The notes below the pieces were generated by a model. It did not search any database. It saw only the letters and a list, made by a program, of their open reading frames with translations, and was not told where the DNA came from. 64,000 nucleotides of DNA from Latrodectus hesperus. Its lineage: Eukaryota > Arthropoda > Arachnida > Araneae > Theridiidae. A program made the translations under genes and the position numbers. The stretch is taken from NCBI GenBank assembly GCA_037975125.1, contig JAJQOW010000014.1:20291484-20355483 (forward strand). Reading direction: 5' to 3'. Within the stretch, counting starts at the first letter, position 1. Each line of letters opens with the position of its first letter. Of the stretch, positions 1-15,707 are shown piece by piece.

Positions 1-2984
<2,984 letters not shown>

Positions 2985-3325
2985 TATAATACTGCAAGCA
3001 GTTTAGAAAAACCTATTAAAGTAAAAATAACAAACAAATCAATAAGTACCAGACATTATTAGTAATACAAAGTCTATTTATTAATCACTAAAATAAAGTT
3101 TTTTGACTACAAATCTCATTCATATAATCTAACATTTTTGCATATAATATAATAAGAATTTTAAGAAAAATAATAGGTATCTGCAAATGAAGAATAAATT
3201 GCCGTATAATTAATTATTAATAACAATGTAGAACATTGAGAAGTAAAACTTGCAATCATAGAAAATGTGTATTCAAATAAAATGCAAACATTTATTTTAA
3301 AAACACATGATACTAATGAGGAATA

Positions 3326-4851
3326 TTAACTCATTTCACAGTCCGTAATATCTTGTTGAGCATCAGGAAATTCCTGTAAATTTATGTCATTCAGTTTTTG
3401 GAGTAAAGGGTCCATTCCGCAGTTATTTCCTGTTACCGTTGAATTCTGAAGAGCAGATGCAGAATTACTTTGCTGGTGCTGAGAAAAAAGCTTGCGGCTG
3501 AATTTTCTCCAAAGTAAACATTTTTCGTTCTGCATCCTTATTGATTCCTTTTTTTCACGTAACCGTTCACGTTCTTGTTTAGCCTGCTTCGAACTTTTCA
3601 TCAAAGGATTAGAACGCCATGATGTGTTTCCTACATTAACATCAAACTCGGAAAATCTCATACTAAATGACGAAACACGAAAATCACTGGTGTGACACTG
3701 AAAGAAATAAAAAGAACAAAAACATTGCGTATTAATTTAAATATTTCATGCGTATAAGTAAATTTGTTTCTTATTTCCATGTATGCTTTTGAGATTTTTG
3801 TAATTTGAATATACATAATTATCATCAACCTATGTTGAAATCATCTGTATTATAAAATTTTCGATTATTGCGTCCGGGAACATTCAATAACAATTGCATT
3901 AACATCGTGCAAAATTTAATTAACATAAAATGATAAAAAATACATATAATTCATTAGAACAGATTAAATAATGCATCATGTTATTAGCTTGAATAGGGCA
4001 AGTCGTACACGAAGTATAGTTTTAGATAACTTAATTTCAAAACTGGAATTTTTGATAAAGTTATAGTAATTTACTTTATTTTTTAGTTTGAGAAAAAGAA
4101 ATTTACACTTTTACAATATTTTGATAAATTACAATAAACTTTTATTAATCTTCAAGGGTGTCAGAATTCCTGTATATGTAGCTTTTCATTAAATATATAT
4201 TTCAAAATGGAAATAATCTAATAACAAAAATTTATTCATTTATTAATTCAGTTTTCTTAATTATTAACAAATTAATGTATTCGACCTTTCTGTTTAGGTA
4301 GTAAAGATTGATTATAATGTTTTAGAACGTTACTAAGATTAAATAAACTTCTAAATCATATTGGCTGATATGAAAAATATTTATTAACTATTAAAATAAC
4401 TATATATAAAATAGTTATATAAGCCCGAAAATATATAAAAATAAGAATTCTTGTCAACTGTTTTAATAATTTAAATTAAATATGATTTTTACCACTGAAA
4501 GATTTGGAGACTTAGAAATCATTCGCCTGAGCTGTTCAAACCTTCTTTGAATCATCCGTTCCTTAGCCTTTCTCTCTTTCATTTCGGTGAATCTCTTCCA
4601 CTAGTGTAAAAAAAATAACTGTTAAAACACATAAAAACATGATTTTTAAATAAAATGAGTTTTTCATTTCTTAAAAATATGTTGAATAAATTTTAATGGA
4701 TACTAACATAGTTTTGAACTTCATGTTTATCTGTTACTAAACCAAAAGATTTTTCGAGGAGTTCAGCATCTGTTTTAGACTTTCTATTTTCTTCGAAATC
4801 CCCCACTTTTCTTGACTGTAACGAATCATAATCCATTTCCTTTCGATCCTT
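3326..4851 (-). CDS. Unrecognised three-exon gene A, charged coiled-coil-like protein
   Basis: Function unknown. Reading the minus strand, the exons are 4851-4708, 4600-4493 and 3697-3326. The acceptors are pyrimidine-rich tracts ending in AG (TTTTTTTAG, TTACACTAG, TTTCTTTCAG) and the donors are GTTAGTA and GTAAAAA; all junctions are phase 0. The first ATG in the joined frame is at 4836, giving about 202 residues ending in a TAA at 3326. The five codons before the ATG are also open (KDRKE), so a further upstream exon is possible, but copy B has a stop there, which favours the ATG at 4836. The protein is rich in K, R, E and Q, with a helical, coiled-coil-like stretch in exon 2 (WKRFTEMKERKAKERM) and another in exon 3 (KQAKQERERLREKKES). 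It has no signal peptide, membrane segment or known catalytic motif. Copy B at 54581-56272 has the same exon layout. Confidence 0.6.
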
Positions 4852-4973
4852 CTAAAAAAAGTAACAAAATTTGACGTATTTTAAAATATAAAATTAATTT
4901 TATTGATGAACGAAAATTGATTCTCAGAAACTTTTTTAGAGAACTTGTACAAATTTTATGATTTATATATATA

Positions 4974-5085
<112 letters not shown>

Positions 5086-5495
5086 TACATATACATTCAT
5101 ACATAACCTTACAGGAATTGTGCATTTCTCTCTTACGAACAAAAACGCCACATTAAAAAGTATCCAATTATATATGAATTACATAATTTTATAAAAAAGC
5201 AAATATTTTAGTGGTAAAGATCAGTAATGCAGAAATTATCCATATTTTTATATTAATTTACTGCATTTTGGAACATAGATAAAAATACATGTTTGGTGAC
5301 ATTTTATACACAACAATTTTGATTCGTAAAAAATAAGACAAAAATATTATAGTTTCATTTATTTGGTCCAATAAATATCTAATGGTTTTCCCTTTTGCGA
5401 AACACTTAAATATATTATGGTACTTCAAAAACTACCATAATTTAAAAATAGTACAATACTAATTTTCTATAAGATTGCATATGTTCAATACAATC

Positions 5496-5693
5496 CTAGA
5501 GAAAATTAATAACATACCAGTTATGTAAATATAAAATTACAATCGAAAGTTTAGGATTGCAGTGAATATAAATCTGCATGATATTAAGAAACAAAATTTG
5601 TCGCGGTTTCCAGGAGTTTACTTTATGTTCTTGGTTTCGACCTACTTTGCTTTGTGTGCTTAAAATGAATTTTGAGAAAATCATGTAATTCAC
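5496..5693 (-). other. Conserved segment upstream of gene A, possible 5' exon
   Basis: About 200 bp upstream of the gene A exons match 57210-57400 in copy B better than the surrounding sequence does. On the minus strand both copies can be read as a similar peptide: VGRNQEHKVNSWKPRQ in A and VGRQQEFEVNSWNPQR in B. Copy A has a good donor-like GTATGT just after CATAACTG, near 5516, while copy B has CTACGT there. It could be a non-coding 5' exon, a lost coding exon or a conserved regulatory stretch. I cannot decide between these. Confidence 0.25.
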
Positions 5694-6330
5694 AGAAATT
5701 TTTTTTTACCTAATTCTCATAAAATCTTCTAATTATCCCTTAGAAATTGAAATAATTTTATGGCTATACTTATTATAGCGATCAGAATAAAAGATAATAG
5801 AAACAATTATACTATTCCCACATTAGTATATATATTTAAATAATTGTGCTTCACTTATAGTTAAATCAGAATACATTATAGTTATTATCCGGCTTCTACT
5901 CAGTTGCCATTATCTGAAGTTTAAAACTTATCTATCACTGTCAAAGTATTTAAGAAAACAGTAGAAATCTCTAGCAAGAATTCTTATCGAACGATTGGGA
6001 ATGTACCATTTTGACTATCCGTTTTGTTTGGATTTTGAAATCTCACCAAATCTCGATCTCTTGTATGAGATCTTGACAAACGATTCGTTTTGTCGTCTGA
6101 GAGATGAATTCTCATGTTTAGTAGATTGTGTGCAGCACAATATAGCCTCCAAAAATCCCAAGCATAAATTTATGTACACATAGAAAGAAGAAATACAGCC
6201 TATATTACTCGCTTTTCAGAGTTTTTGCTTATATTTTAATAAAACTTTACAAAAAATATCTATGTTGAAATTTTGCTAAAAAACATTTCCTTCCACATCT
6301 AGAGCAATAGTCACTAAATTCTGTAAAATA

Positions 6331-9300
6331 AAATTTTTATATTATAAATATATAAGAATAAAAGTATACCATAAACACACCATAATATATCCTGATGTAC
6401 CAAATAGAATCTTACATAAAATTAGATTGAGTAAAACACAGAGAATAATTGCATTTTCATTCTTATAATAAAACAATTTAATTAATACAAAAATAGTTTA
6501 GCAATAAAAAATTCTCACAATGAACTATTTATAACAAATGATACATAAAACAAGAAATAAAATACTGTTTTGCTCAATCTATTCCCTTTTTTATAAAACT
6601 CTGATTGCGCTAAAATGTGAAATCGAAAAAGCAAAATGTTTATTCATATTAATCAAAATAATTTTCTTAACATATAATCATATGTTTAACACAGTTACTA
6701 TATTGATTTTTATTTTTCCAGTCATTTTTCTCAATTTTATTTTATTGTATCTCCTTAAATAATATATTTGTATAATGAAGTCTCATCTGTATTTATCATG
6801 GTCATTTATTTATGTGGGTTTTACGGATTTTATTGAAGACATAATATTCTCCTCCAAGCATCTCCTTTATTGTATTCAGCTCTTGTATTTAAACAGAAGT
6901 TAATCGATTCTCTTTTTAATATAGGATAATGCAATCTCTTATCTCGAAGTTGCTCATTAATCCAAAAGTTTTTAAGGTTAAATCTAAAGTTTTTTTATTT
7001 AGCACATTTTTAAATGATTAAGAATTGTTTTTCGACAAATATATAGAATAGAAATTCATTTAACAAACAACAAAATGCTTTAAATAATAAAAAGCTATAT
7101 TAAGCTAAAAATATTAATATAAATATATATTCTATAAATATCGAAATATTCAAAATTAATTTTCTATCTTGCAAAAAAAAAAAGACTTTTTAGTTTTATT
7201 ATTATAGTTATATTTATTAATATTACACTGAATATTTAATTTCAATATGAAGAAATATCCATTAATTTTCTCCTTACAAATAGTTTATTTAAAATTAAGA
7301 AAATTAACATAACAGTTAGTAATGTTAATTTTCTTAAGCTAAGTCAAACCAAAAACATCAAATTTCTGATAAAATTATTTATAAACATTCAATTACACCA
7401 AGCATTTATGTTTGATTGTACTCTGCGCATCTTTTATTCACCCTATTAAGATAATTTTTAAATTTTCAATCCACAAAGGGATTCTGAGTAAAATTCCGTA
7501 TCTTCTCTCGAAAATATATATATATATTTCCAATGTTTGGGATCATTTTCAGCCAGCTGGAAGTACATCAGCTTTAGAGGAAGACAAGTTTGCACTTGAA
7601 AACGATAAATAACGTTCGGATGGTATGAAACTTTGATGTCTGATTCTAAAGATATATTCATTCGTAGGAATTCGTAGAGGATAAGCTTTTTCATTTGGCG
7701 GTTTATAAATGCAACGATGATACTTAATGTTCAGACGCAAAAGCAATCTACTTCATTCACATACTATGAATTAAATTTAACACGAACACAAATATTAAAT
7801 TTTTGATAAGAAAAATGAGTAGTAACAGTTTTTGAAACCTAGCAGGAGCAGAAAATAAAAGAGTTTATTCAATCAACGAACTCTATTTATTCGTGAAATA
7901 ACCAATAAAAGTGAAAAAAATATAAAAAACTTAAATGTTTAATCAGGAATCCAAAACCACGTTTAATTGCATATTACAAGAATAAAGTTTTTCCAGGTCA
8001 ACATCATTATCTCCATTGAGATGATCAATTATTTTTTGGACATTTCTTTGGAAATTAATTTTTGATTAAGTATTTCTCAGCGCAGTCACAGATTGATACA
8101 TTCATTTTTACCTTTACTAAATAGAGAAAATGATTAGCATGTTTGCTAATCATTTCCTCTCCATAATTTCGAAGCGTTGCGCTAGTATGCATAGCCCCAC
8201 ATTCGTCATTCCATTGTTTTATTCGAAATATTTGGTTTATTTTCGGAATTTGTGGAATTTCATTGGAATTCTGGTTCAAGATCAAAGGAATAAGTGTATT
8301 CGAGTCCGGTGTAGAACTGCTGCAAGTCTAATTGTACTCGAGACAAGGTTTTGTTGAAAAAATTCAGGATCATCTCAACAGGACCATTGTGATCATGAAT
8401 CATATGAATTTGAAATGGGGGATTGTTGGGTGTTGGCCAAGCACCGTTGAGTGATATTATGTGAGTGCGACAAAAAAGCATAACAGAATAAATTTCTTAA
8501 CAAAACATCCAACTTAAAAGATGGAACACTGAAAACAACTTTGAATTCCCACCGGTCAATTGTGGCTAGACTTGAATCTAGGCTAGACTTGAGATTATTT
8601 CATATAAGACCTTTCACTCGTAAGAAGATGCTTTTGTTTTCAAAATACTTTACATTGATGATTATTTTATATAAGATGGAGTTTTTTTAATTACTAATAA
8701 AATAATCACTATTTTAATGATTCGTATCATACTTGCTCTGAATTTTAATTTTTAATTCTGCCATTTTTTAGACCACACAGCAGTAGCAGAATTTTTTAAC
8801 TTTGGGAAATTTCAGAAACATTATGAAATATTTATTTTTTGATGCAAATTTTATGCGAAAGGGAAAAGGTTTCCTAATTATTACTTTTAAAAGCAGCATT
8901 TTAATGATTCAATTTGTAGTTGCTAGAATTTTTATTTTTTAATGTTGACATCTCAGAACATCTGAATTTTTAGCAATAGAAAACTACAAATATATCAAAT
9001 ATCAAGAAGCTTTCATCATATTGTAATGTAATAATATTGAATTTATTAAATAATCAATTAAAAGTTTGCTATAACTTTCAGTCACTTAAATTGTCTATGA
9101 TACAAATACAATGAAAATACTAAGGTATAAGTTTTGAACATACATGCTTAAAACATTTCTCTTCTTAAAATTTTATGATTTTTCCATTTATTTTTCTTTC
9201 ATCCATTTTTGTAAAAATGATATATTTCATTCATTGAAAGAAGTGGGCAAATATGAATAACTTAAAAATCTTTATAAATCTGTTTTTCCTTTAGTTCTTC

Positions 9301-10335
9301 ATATGTCAATTTTGGTTTATTTGTCGATTAACAATCATACTTTATACTAAGACTAATTTACCAGAATCTACGATTCCAAGTGGGTCTCAAAACATGACGA
9401 ACAACCAAATAAAAATTGGGATTTAAACCTCTGAACTGAACCGGAATGAAACACTGTCATTTATTTTAAACTTTCGAAATCACTTTCGAAATTTACTTTC
9501 GTCTACTTCGACATTCCCACCAGGTCAAGCGACCATTTCATTCGTTTTTGACACACACCTCACGACAAAAACTCTTCCAATCAACCACCGCATGACTTGA
9601 TACATTCAATTCGTCACATATAAATTTATTTAACAACTCTTTCAGCTACATATACAACATTTGAAACCACATAATCACATGCAATCAATCGTCCATGGGA
9701 AAACCAGGAATCCTTTCGAACGCTTCTTTTTACATCAGGCTTATCCTTAAACCAAAATTCATACACCTCATAATAAATGTTTTCAAATTTATCATTCAAA
9801 CTATGTATATCTCATAACTCCTTAGATCGCATCTCAACGCCCGATATTCAGGTGAGCTCAAATGATATTTCATGTGAATCGAAATTTTATGTAATTTGCT
9901 TGAAGACGACAAACATGACCACTAATTGAGAGAATGTCTTGCAAATTAAAAATGGCGAAATATTTACATTGTGAGTAAGCTTTTCTCAAGAAAGGGGATG
10001 ACAAATGATGGATGATATCCGGTTTTTCCCAAAAATTTGGGTGACAAGTGACGGATGGCATGTTCCGAGACATTCCGGGGAGACACCAAGACAATCCGAG
10101 GAAACGGTCACGGAGAAACACATTTGGCGACTAATTGCTTTTGGTAATTTTTTGGTGAATAAATTGGCGATGTAAACGAAATCCAGATTTGGTGACTTTT
10201 CGCGCTTCGCGATCTGAGACCTTGGCAAATTTTTGCGCTCCATGAGGTGAGACCGTAATACTTAGCATGCAATACTTCTAAGAAATAGGAAGTTATTATA
10301 TCTACTAAAAATAAGACTAGATATATTTGCTACAG
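6331..10335. other. AT-rich intergenic DNA with a few GC-richer patches
   Basis: No gene is recognised. Less AT-rich patches at about 7530-7740, 8130-8480 and 9850-10255 contain short unassigned reading frames on the minus strand (60-85 codons) that resemble nothing I know. Within 9990-10070 two related phrases of about 20 bp occur (GATGACAAATGATGGATG and GGTGACAAGTGACGGATGG). Confidence 0.45.
8128..8155. repeat. Perfect 12-bp hairpin
   Basis: AAATGATTAGCA and its exact reverse complement are separated by a 4-base loop (TGTT). Confidence 0.9.
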
Positions 10336-10739
10336 TTACTTTTATATTTTATTATATATGTCAACTTGTTTCTCGAAAATATTTTAAATGTTACATAAAA
10401 GAAAAATTCAACAATGAAAATTATTGAAAACCATTTAAATGCCATTAATCATAGGAAAGTGCAAAAATTTGGAATTGAAAACTTAAACTATTGACTACTA
10501 TTTTAGTCTATGTCACTTTTAAAATTTGCATGCAATTGTCAATTTTACAAAAAGACATTAATTTTAACAAAAATATAAATAAAAGAGATATTTACTGTTA
10601 TATATAATAATAAGGTAATATAATTTAAATAACCGCTTATGATACTCACGTGTGTTGAGTGATTGTCTAACTGAACTAAGAACCTTTTGTAAACGACAAG
10701 CCTTTAGAAGACACCAGGGTTAGAAAGTGAACCTCTATC

Positions 10740-10750
10740 TGCGCATGCGC
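10740..10750. promoter_or_regulatory. NRF1-like palindrome
   Basis: TGCGCATGCGC is a perfect palindrome matching the core of the NRF1 consensus. It sits in a locally GC-richer patch (10640-10830) of a very AT-rich background, and a similar GCATGCGCAC lies at about 61135. Promoter activity is an inference, and no gene start can be tied to it. Confidence 0.25.
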
Positions 10751-11509
10751 TGAAATCTATGAACACTTTCGTCTCATTCGGAAAACCAATTCCGAATATT
10801 TCCCACTATTCGTAATTCGTTTTTATTAAGAGCTCAGTTAAAAAAAAAAAAAAAAAAAAGGCCATTTTGTAATTTATTTGAAATTATATTGATTTGTGAT
10901 TCTTTTTCAATTTTTCTTGTGAAGCTAATTATAATTTTTGAAGTTGGAACATATTAAAATATAAAAAGTTGTTGAAATAAAAGGCATCAAAACACTTCCT
11001 TACTAACTGAAATTACATATTTTCACATAATTTTGAATTCTGAATATTTTTTATTTATCACTTCAAGACAAAATGCTAGAAAGTTATTTTACACAATTTA
11101 TGGGAAATAATATACTTTGGAAAACATTATAAAACTTAAAAATCAATAACTCTTATATGTGCTTAATCAACATCATTTTTTACAATATTTCTCTTTAATT
11201 ACTTGAGAAATAAAGCTAAACAAATGATGAATAACATTAGTTTTTATGATAACTTGATTTTTAATAAAAAGGACTGACACAAATCTTAGAAAATCATTTC
11301 ACTACACTTCAAAAGTTACCAGACATGAGGAATTTGTATGAAAATCAATTTATCCAAATATTTCTTACAAATAAAGCAGTAGAGTTTTGCAGTTACCTTT
11401 TTTGATAATGATTAGTGATAGGAAAGATAGTGATAAGATCACATGAGCAAAGTATTTTTATAGTGTTTTTATAAGTGATTTGATAGATAGTGATAAGATC
11501 ACTTTATTC

Positions 11510-11687
<178 letters not shown>

Positions 11688-13377
11688 TATTAAAATTATG
11701 AAATATACACACATTCAATGGACTAATTATGATTAAATAACGTTACAATAATCAATGATTTCTTACTCAAACTGTATACTGAAATAAACAAATCATTTCT
11801 ACCCCAGTAGAGCAGTAAACATTTTAATAAAATTGCTCGTATATAATTTAATTTTTTTTCATTTAAAATTTAATCAATAAGCGATAAATAACTAAAAATT
11901 TAAAAAATGTTTTTTTCTTTTAAAAAAGAATGTCCTGTGATTAATGTAAGCTACTGGTGTGAAAAAGTATTAAAATTACAAAATATACGAAGCTACTTCG
12001 TATTCCTAAACCGCCAAACCTTGTCATACAGTATATATAAAGATTCCCGTAATTTAAAAATATAAACTGTAACTAAGACATACGCAGAGGAGGGGGGAAA
12101 AGCCAATCAAACAACCAGCACTTATACGTGAGCATTCGGATAAGCTATAGTAATTTTTTTTTTCAGAATGAGCAAATGCATTCGGAGATTACAGCGCATG
12201 CATAGTTAAAGGTTCATTTTATAACTGTTGTGTTCTTTAAGGTCTTGTTTCAAAACGCGCATGCTATTCTGAAGCAATGATGGTTGCCATAAACAGTTTA
12301 AGACACGCCAAAACTGCTATATTTGGCGATAACTTAGCTGAAAATTTATCAGTTAGGCAAAGGGGGCAATGAAATTTAAAATTTCCCTCTTAAATATGTA
12401 AGGGGGTAGATTGAAGATTCTTTATTAAAAGTACGATCAAAATCGTTTTGCAATGATTAAAAGTTATATAAATAAATATATATAATCTAAGAGTAAACAG
12501 ATATAAGTTTATTTCATTCCTAGAGAATGAAATGTTATTTCTATATGAAAACTTATTACTAAACATACTTAACAAATTTTCAAAAAATCGTAGAATGTTT
12601 CCTTCAGAAATATTTATTCCCGAAAAAATAAATATAAATTTTTAGCTTAAATATTAATGTTTCATAAAAGAAATAATTTTTCCTCCAAAAATCAAAATAT
12701 TTAAATTTATAAATATGTTAAAGCATGTTAAAAATTCTATGGTTCCTAAAGCTTAACTAAAAATGATCAGATTATGATCAAACTATAAGACTTTAGCTTT
12801 CATACCTATAGTTATTTTTTTATTTTATCCATCATTACCATTATTTTTAAAATAAATATCCAAAATATTTTTCATTATATACTTATTGTTACATATAACA
12901 TTTTTTAATCAGATATTATTTACTTTTATATAATAAAATTACATAAATTTTTCTTACTGTCACACAATTTCTTTGTAATTTTCATAGATATTCAATGTTT
13001 CATAAAAAAAGAAAAACATTGAAATGAAGTGATAGAAAAAACAATTAGTTATTTAAAAAATAAATTTGATTATATTTTTAAATTGCTTTTTATCTAATTT
13101 TAATTTTTACATAGAGATCGCATTAAAATAGAAATAAACATTTAAAGTCATTAATTATTTCAGTCAATTATATTGCATTAAACAATTTTAATTGCAGCGG
13201 TATTCCATTTCTTTGTCATTTCAAATTTATACTACATTTAAATCAAAATAAAATGCTAACAAATAAAAAAATCTACTTCAAAAGATATATTTTCTTTAAT
13301 ACATAGTCGAATATGTTACTATAAATAAGCTAAAAACCAGAAAGCACCTGGATGCAATATAATGCCAGGTGTTATTA

Positions 13378-14140
13378 TAATTACTTTTATATTTTATTAA
13401 ATTATGTATGTAAACTCATTTCGAGAAAATTTTAAATGTTATATAAATGAAATAATCAATAATAAAAATTATTTAAAACCATTTAAATGATATCAGTCAT
13501 AGGAAGAGATAATATTTTGAAATTAAAACTTAGCTTATTGACTACTAAGTATATCTCACTTATAACATTTATATACAATTCTCAATTTTACAAAAAAACA
13601 TAACATTTTATAAAAATATAAATAAAAGAGATATTTACTGTATTAGAGATTATTCCAAAACTTCTCTTCAAAGCTGCTTTCCTGTGTATTTTATGTAATA
13701 TAAGGTAATACAATTTAAATAAACGCTTATGTTACACACGTGTGTTGAGTGACTCGAATTGAACTAAGCAAAAACATGCATGCGGTTCTCTAATTCTAAT
13801 GGTTGCCATAAGCTGTTTAAGACACGCCAAAGCTGGTATATTTGGCGATAACTTGGCTGAAAATTTATCAGTTTGGCAAAGGGGCAATGAAATTTAAAAT
13901 TTCCCTCTTAAAAATATAATGGGGAAGATTGAAGATTCCTTATTAAAAATACGATCAAAATCATTTTGCAATGATTAGAAGTTATAAGAATTAATATATA
14001 ATCTAACAGTCAACAGATAGAACAACAGATAACAGTCAATAGATAGAAACAGATAAAAATTTATTTCATTCCTAGCGAATGAAATATTTTATCATTTCTA
14101 TATGAAAACTTATAACTAAACATACTTAACAATAAATTAA
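13378..14140. repeat. Direct duplication, copy 2 (compact)
   Basis: This is homologous to 10336-10680 followed directly by 12264-12590. Shared landmarks are the ACGTGTGTTGAGTGA stretch (13738 and 10650) and the GGTTGCCATAA...GACACGCCAAA stretch (13801 and 12291). No coding capacity is evident. Confidence 0.75.
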
Positions 14141-15303
14141 TCTGATGTGTACTGCAAATGTGATTAGTTTTGGAAATTAAACAAATTTTATAAGAATGAA
14201 TTTCAAAATAAAAAAATTGCAGTGTATTTTATTGTTTTCATTTATATTTTTATGAAAAGCAGAATAAAAAATGTTTCACTAACTTTAAACTCTAGAGAAA
14301 AATGTAAGAGTTAAATAATTCATAAAAATATATTAACCTTGATAAGAAGAATATTGCTTTCATTTAAGAAGATAGCTGAAATGGTCTTAAAATCAAAATC
14401 CTAAATAGAGAATATTTGTCGAACGCGTATTTATATGTATATATATATATTGCGCTAATATTTTTATATCTACTTCAATGTTATATTCCATGTTTCAGTA
14501 AAATAAATTAAGTAATAAATGGCCTCATTTATCATTGAAACATACATAAAATTGTTGGTTTTTTCAATCTGGCTAATAAAGCAACTCAATAGTGATAATT
14601 TACGGGAAGGATTTGTAATAAAAATTAATAGCTGTATTGTATATGGATTTGCATCCATTTGTCCGAGTTGTCTTTAAAATAATGTGCTTAAACCACATTC
14701 GTTACTGGTTTCGGTTTAAGTTTTGATTGAAAATTAAATTCATAGTTGTCATTTAATAAAATTTTTATAAATGTCAAAAATAAAAATTTTATTAAGTACT
14801 GCTTTTCCTAACAAAACAATCATTTATTGTTTTCTTCGGATTTATTTAAGCAGCTTATCTACATTTTATCAAGTATAATATTGTAATTCTTCATAGTTAT
14901 CCCAAATTTATTTCAGATTAAGCATTACTATGTCTGTGTTAAGATTCCTATACTTGTTAAATACTTTCGTATAGTTAACTACTTTATCGTTATTTAGTTA
15001 TTAGAGGAAATCTTTTTGTTATATTTTTTATTTACAAAATGAGAATAAAAGCTGTGTTATGCGCTATATTAACGTTGTTCAAGACTTAATTAATTCAATT
15101 ATAGTTTCTTATGCAGTTTCTCTCCGGATAAGAATTCAACAAAGCAAAGCTCTATTAATATTTGAGTATAATTTTGGTTTTACATTTGTATAAGCTTAAA
15201 TTGTATTTTTAGATAGAATTTTATGTTAAATTGTAGAAGTATTTAATTTAATACCATTACATAAAACCATTAAAAAATTTTTTACCCATATTTAGAATTT
15301 TCT
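14141..15303. other. AT-rich intergenic DNA, nothing recognised
   Basis: No convincing reading frame, splice-bounded segment or repeat end was seen here. Confidence 0.5.
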
Positions 15304-15707
15304 TCATGAAATATATGGTAAACAATTATCGGCAATGAGAACTGTCATTAAATAATGCTGATAATAAGATTTCAGATATAAATTCAAAAGATTTGCTGTC
15401 AGGGTAGCACAGAATAACCAAGGAAAAAGATTAACTTCGTAAGGACATACAGGACAAGTTCGGCTATTCAAAAGCCACTTCATCAGACATTTAAAGTGAA
15501 ATATACGCTGCACGGGAATCGAAAGATTAGCTGAGATGTTAAAAGTTCTATGCAAATAACAAAATTTTTATTTTATTTATTTATTTTGGCAAAGATGCTT
15601 TTATGACCATCGTCTTGGCATTTTTTATTCTCAGTTCCTTGAATACCAGGTTCCAGATCTTTTTCACGGTGAACTTCAGTAATAACTTTTACCAGCTTGG
15701 AAACGTT
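15304..15707 (-). pseudogene. RING-H2 E3 ligase fragment (C-terminal half of RING)
   Basis: A minus-strand frame ending at 15304 encodes IFHFKCLMKWLLNSRTCPVC. This matches the second half of a RING-H2 finger: FH, CL, a WL pair and the final TCPxC. The first CxxC and the CxH are missing just upstream, but a plausible acceptor (CCCGTGCAG) lies exactly before RIFHFKC, so that half may sit in an upstream exon. Directly upstream (15583-15707) a second open segment starts after a pyrimidine-rich acceptor (TTCTGTTTAGTTTATAG) and contains NVSKLVKVITEVHREKDLEP. No gene with both halves can be assembled, so it is either two exons of a larger E3 ligase gene or a relic. RING-H2 proteins are ubiquitin ligases; the residues after TCPVC include a hydrophobic stretch. 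Confidence 0.35.

Noticed and set aside
9990..10250. Possible LTR retrotransposon primer-binding region (TTGGTGA and TTGGCGA motifs)
   Set aside because: The motifs are scattered, no long terminal repeats are present and no gag or pol follows.
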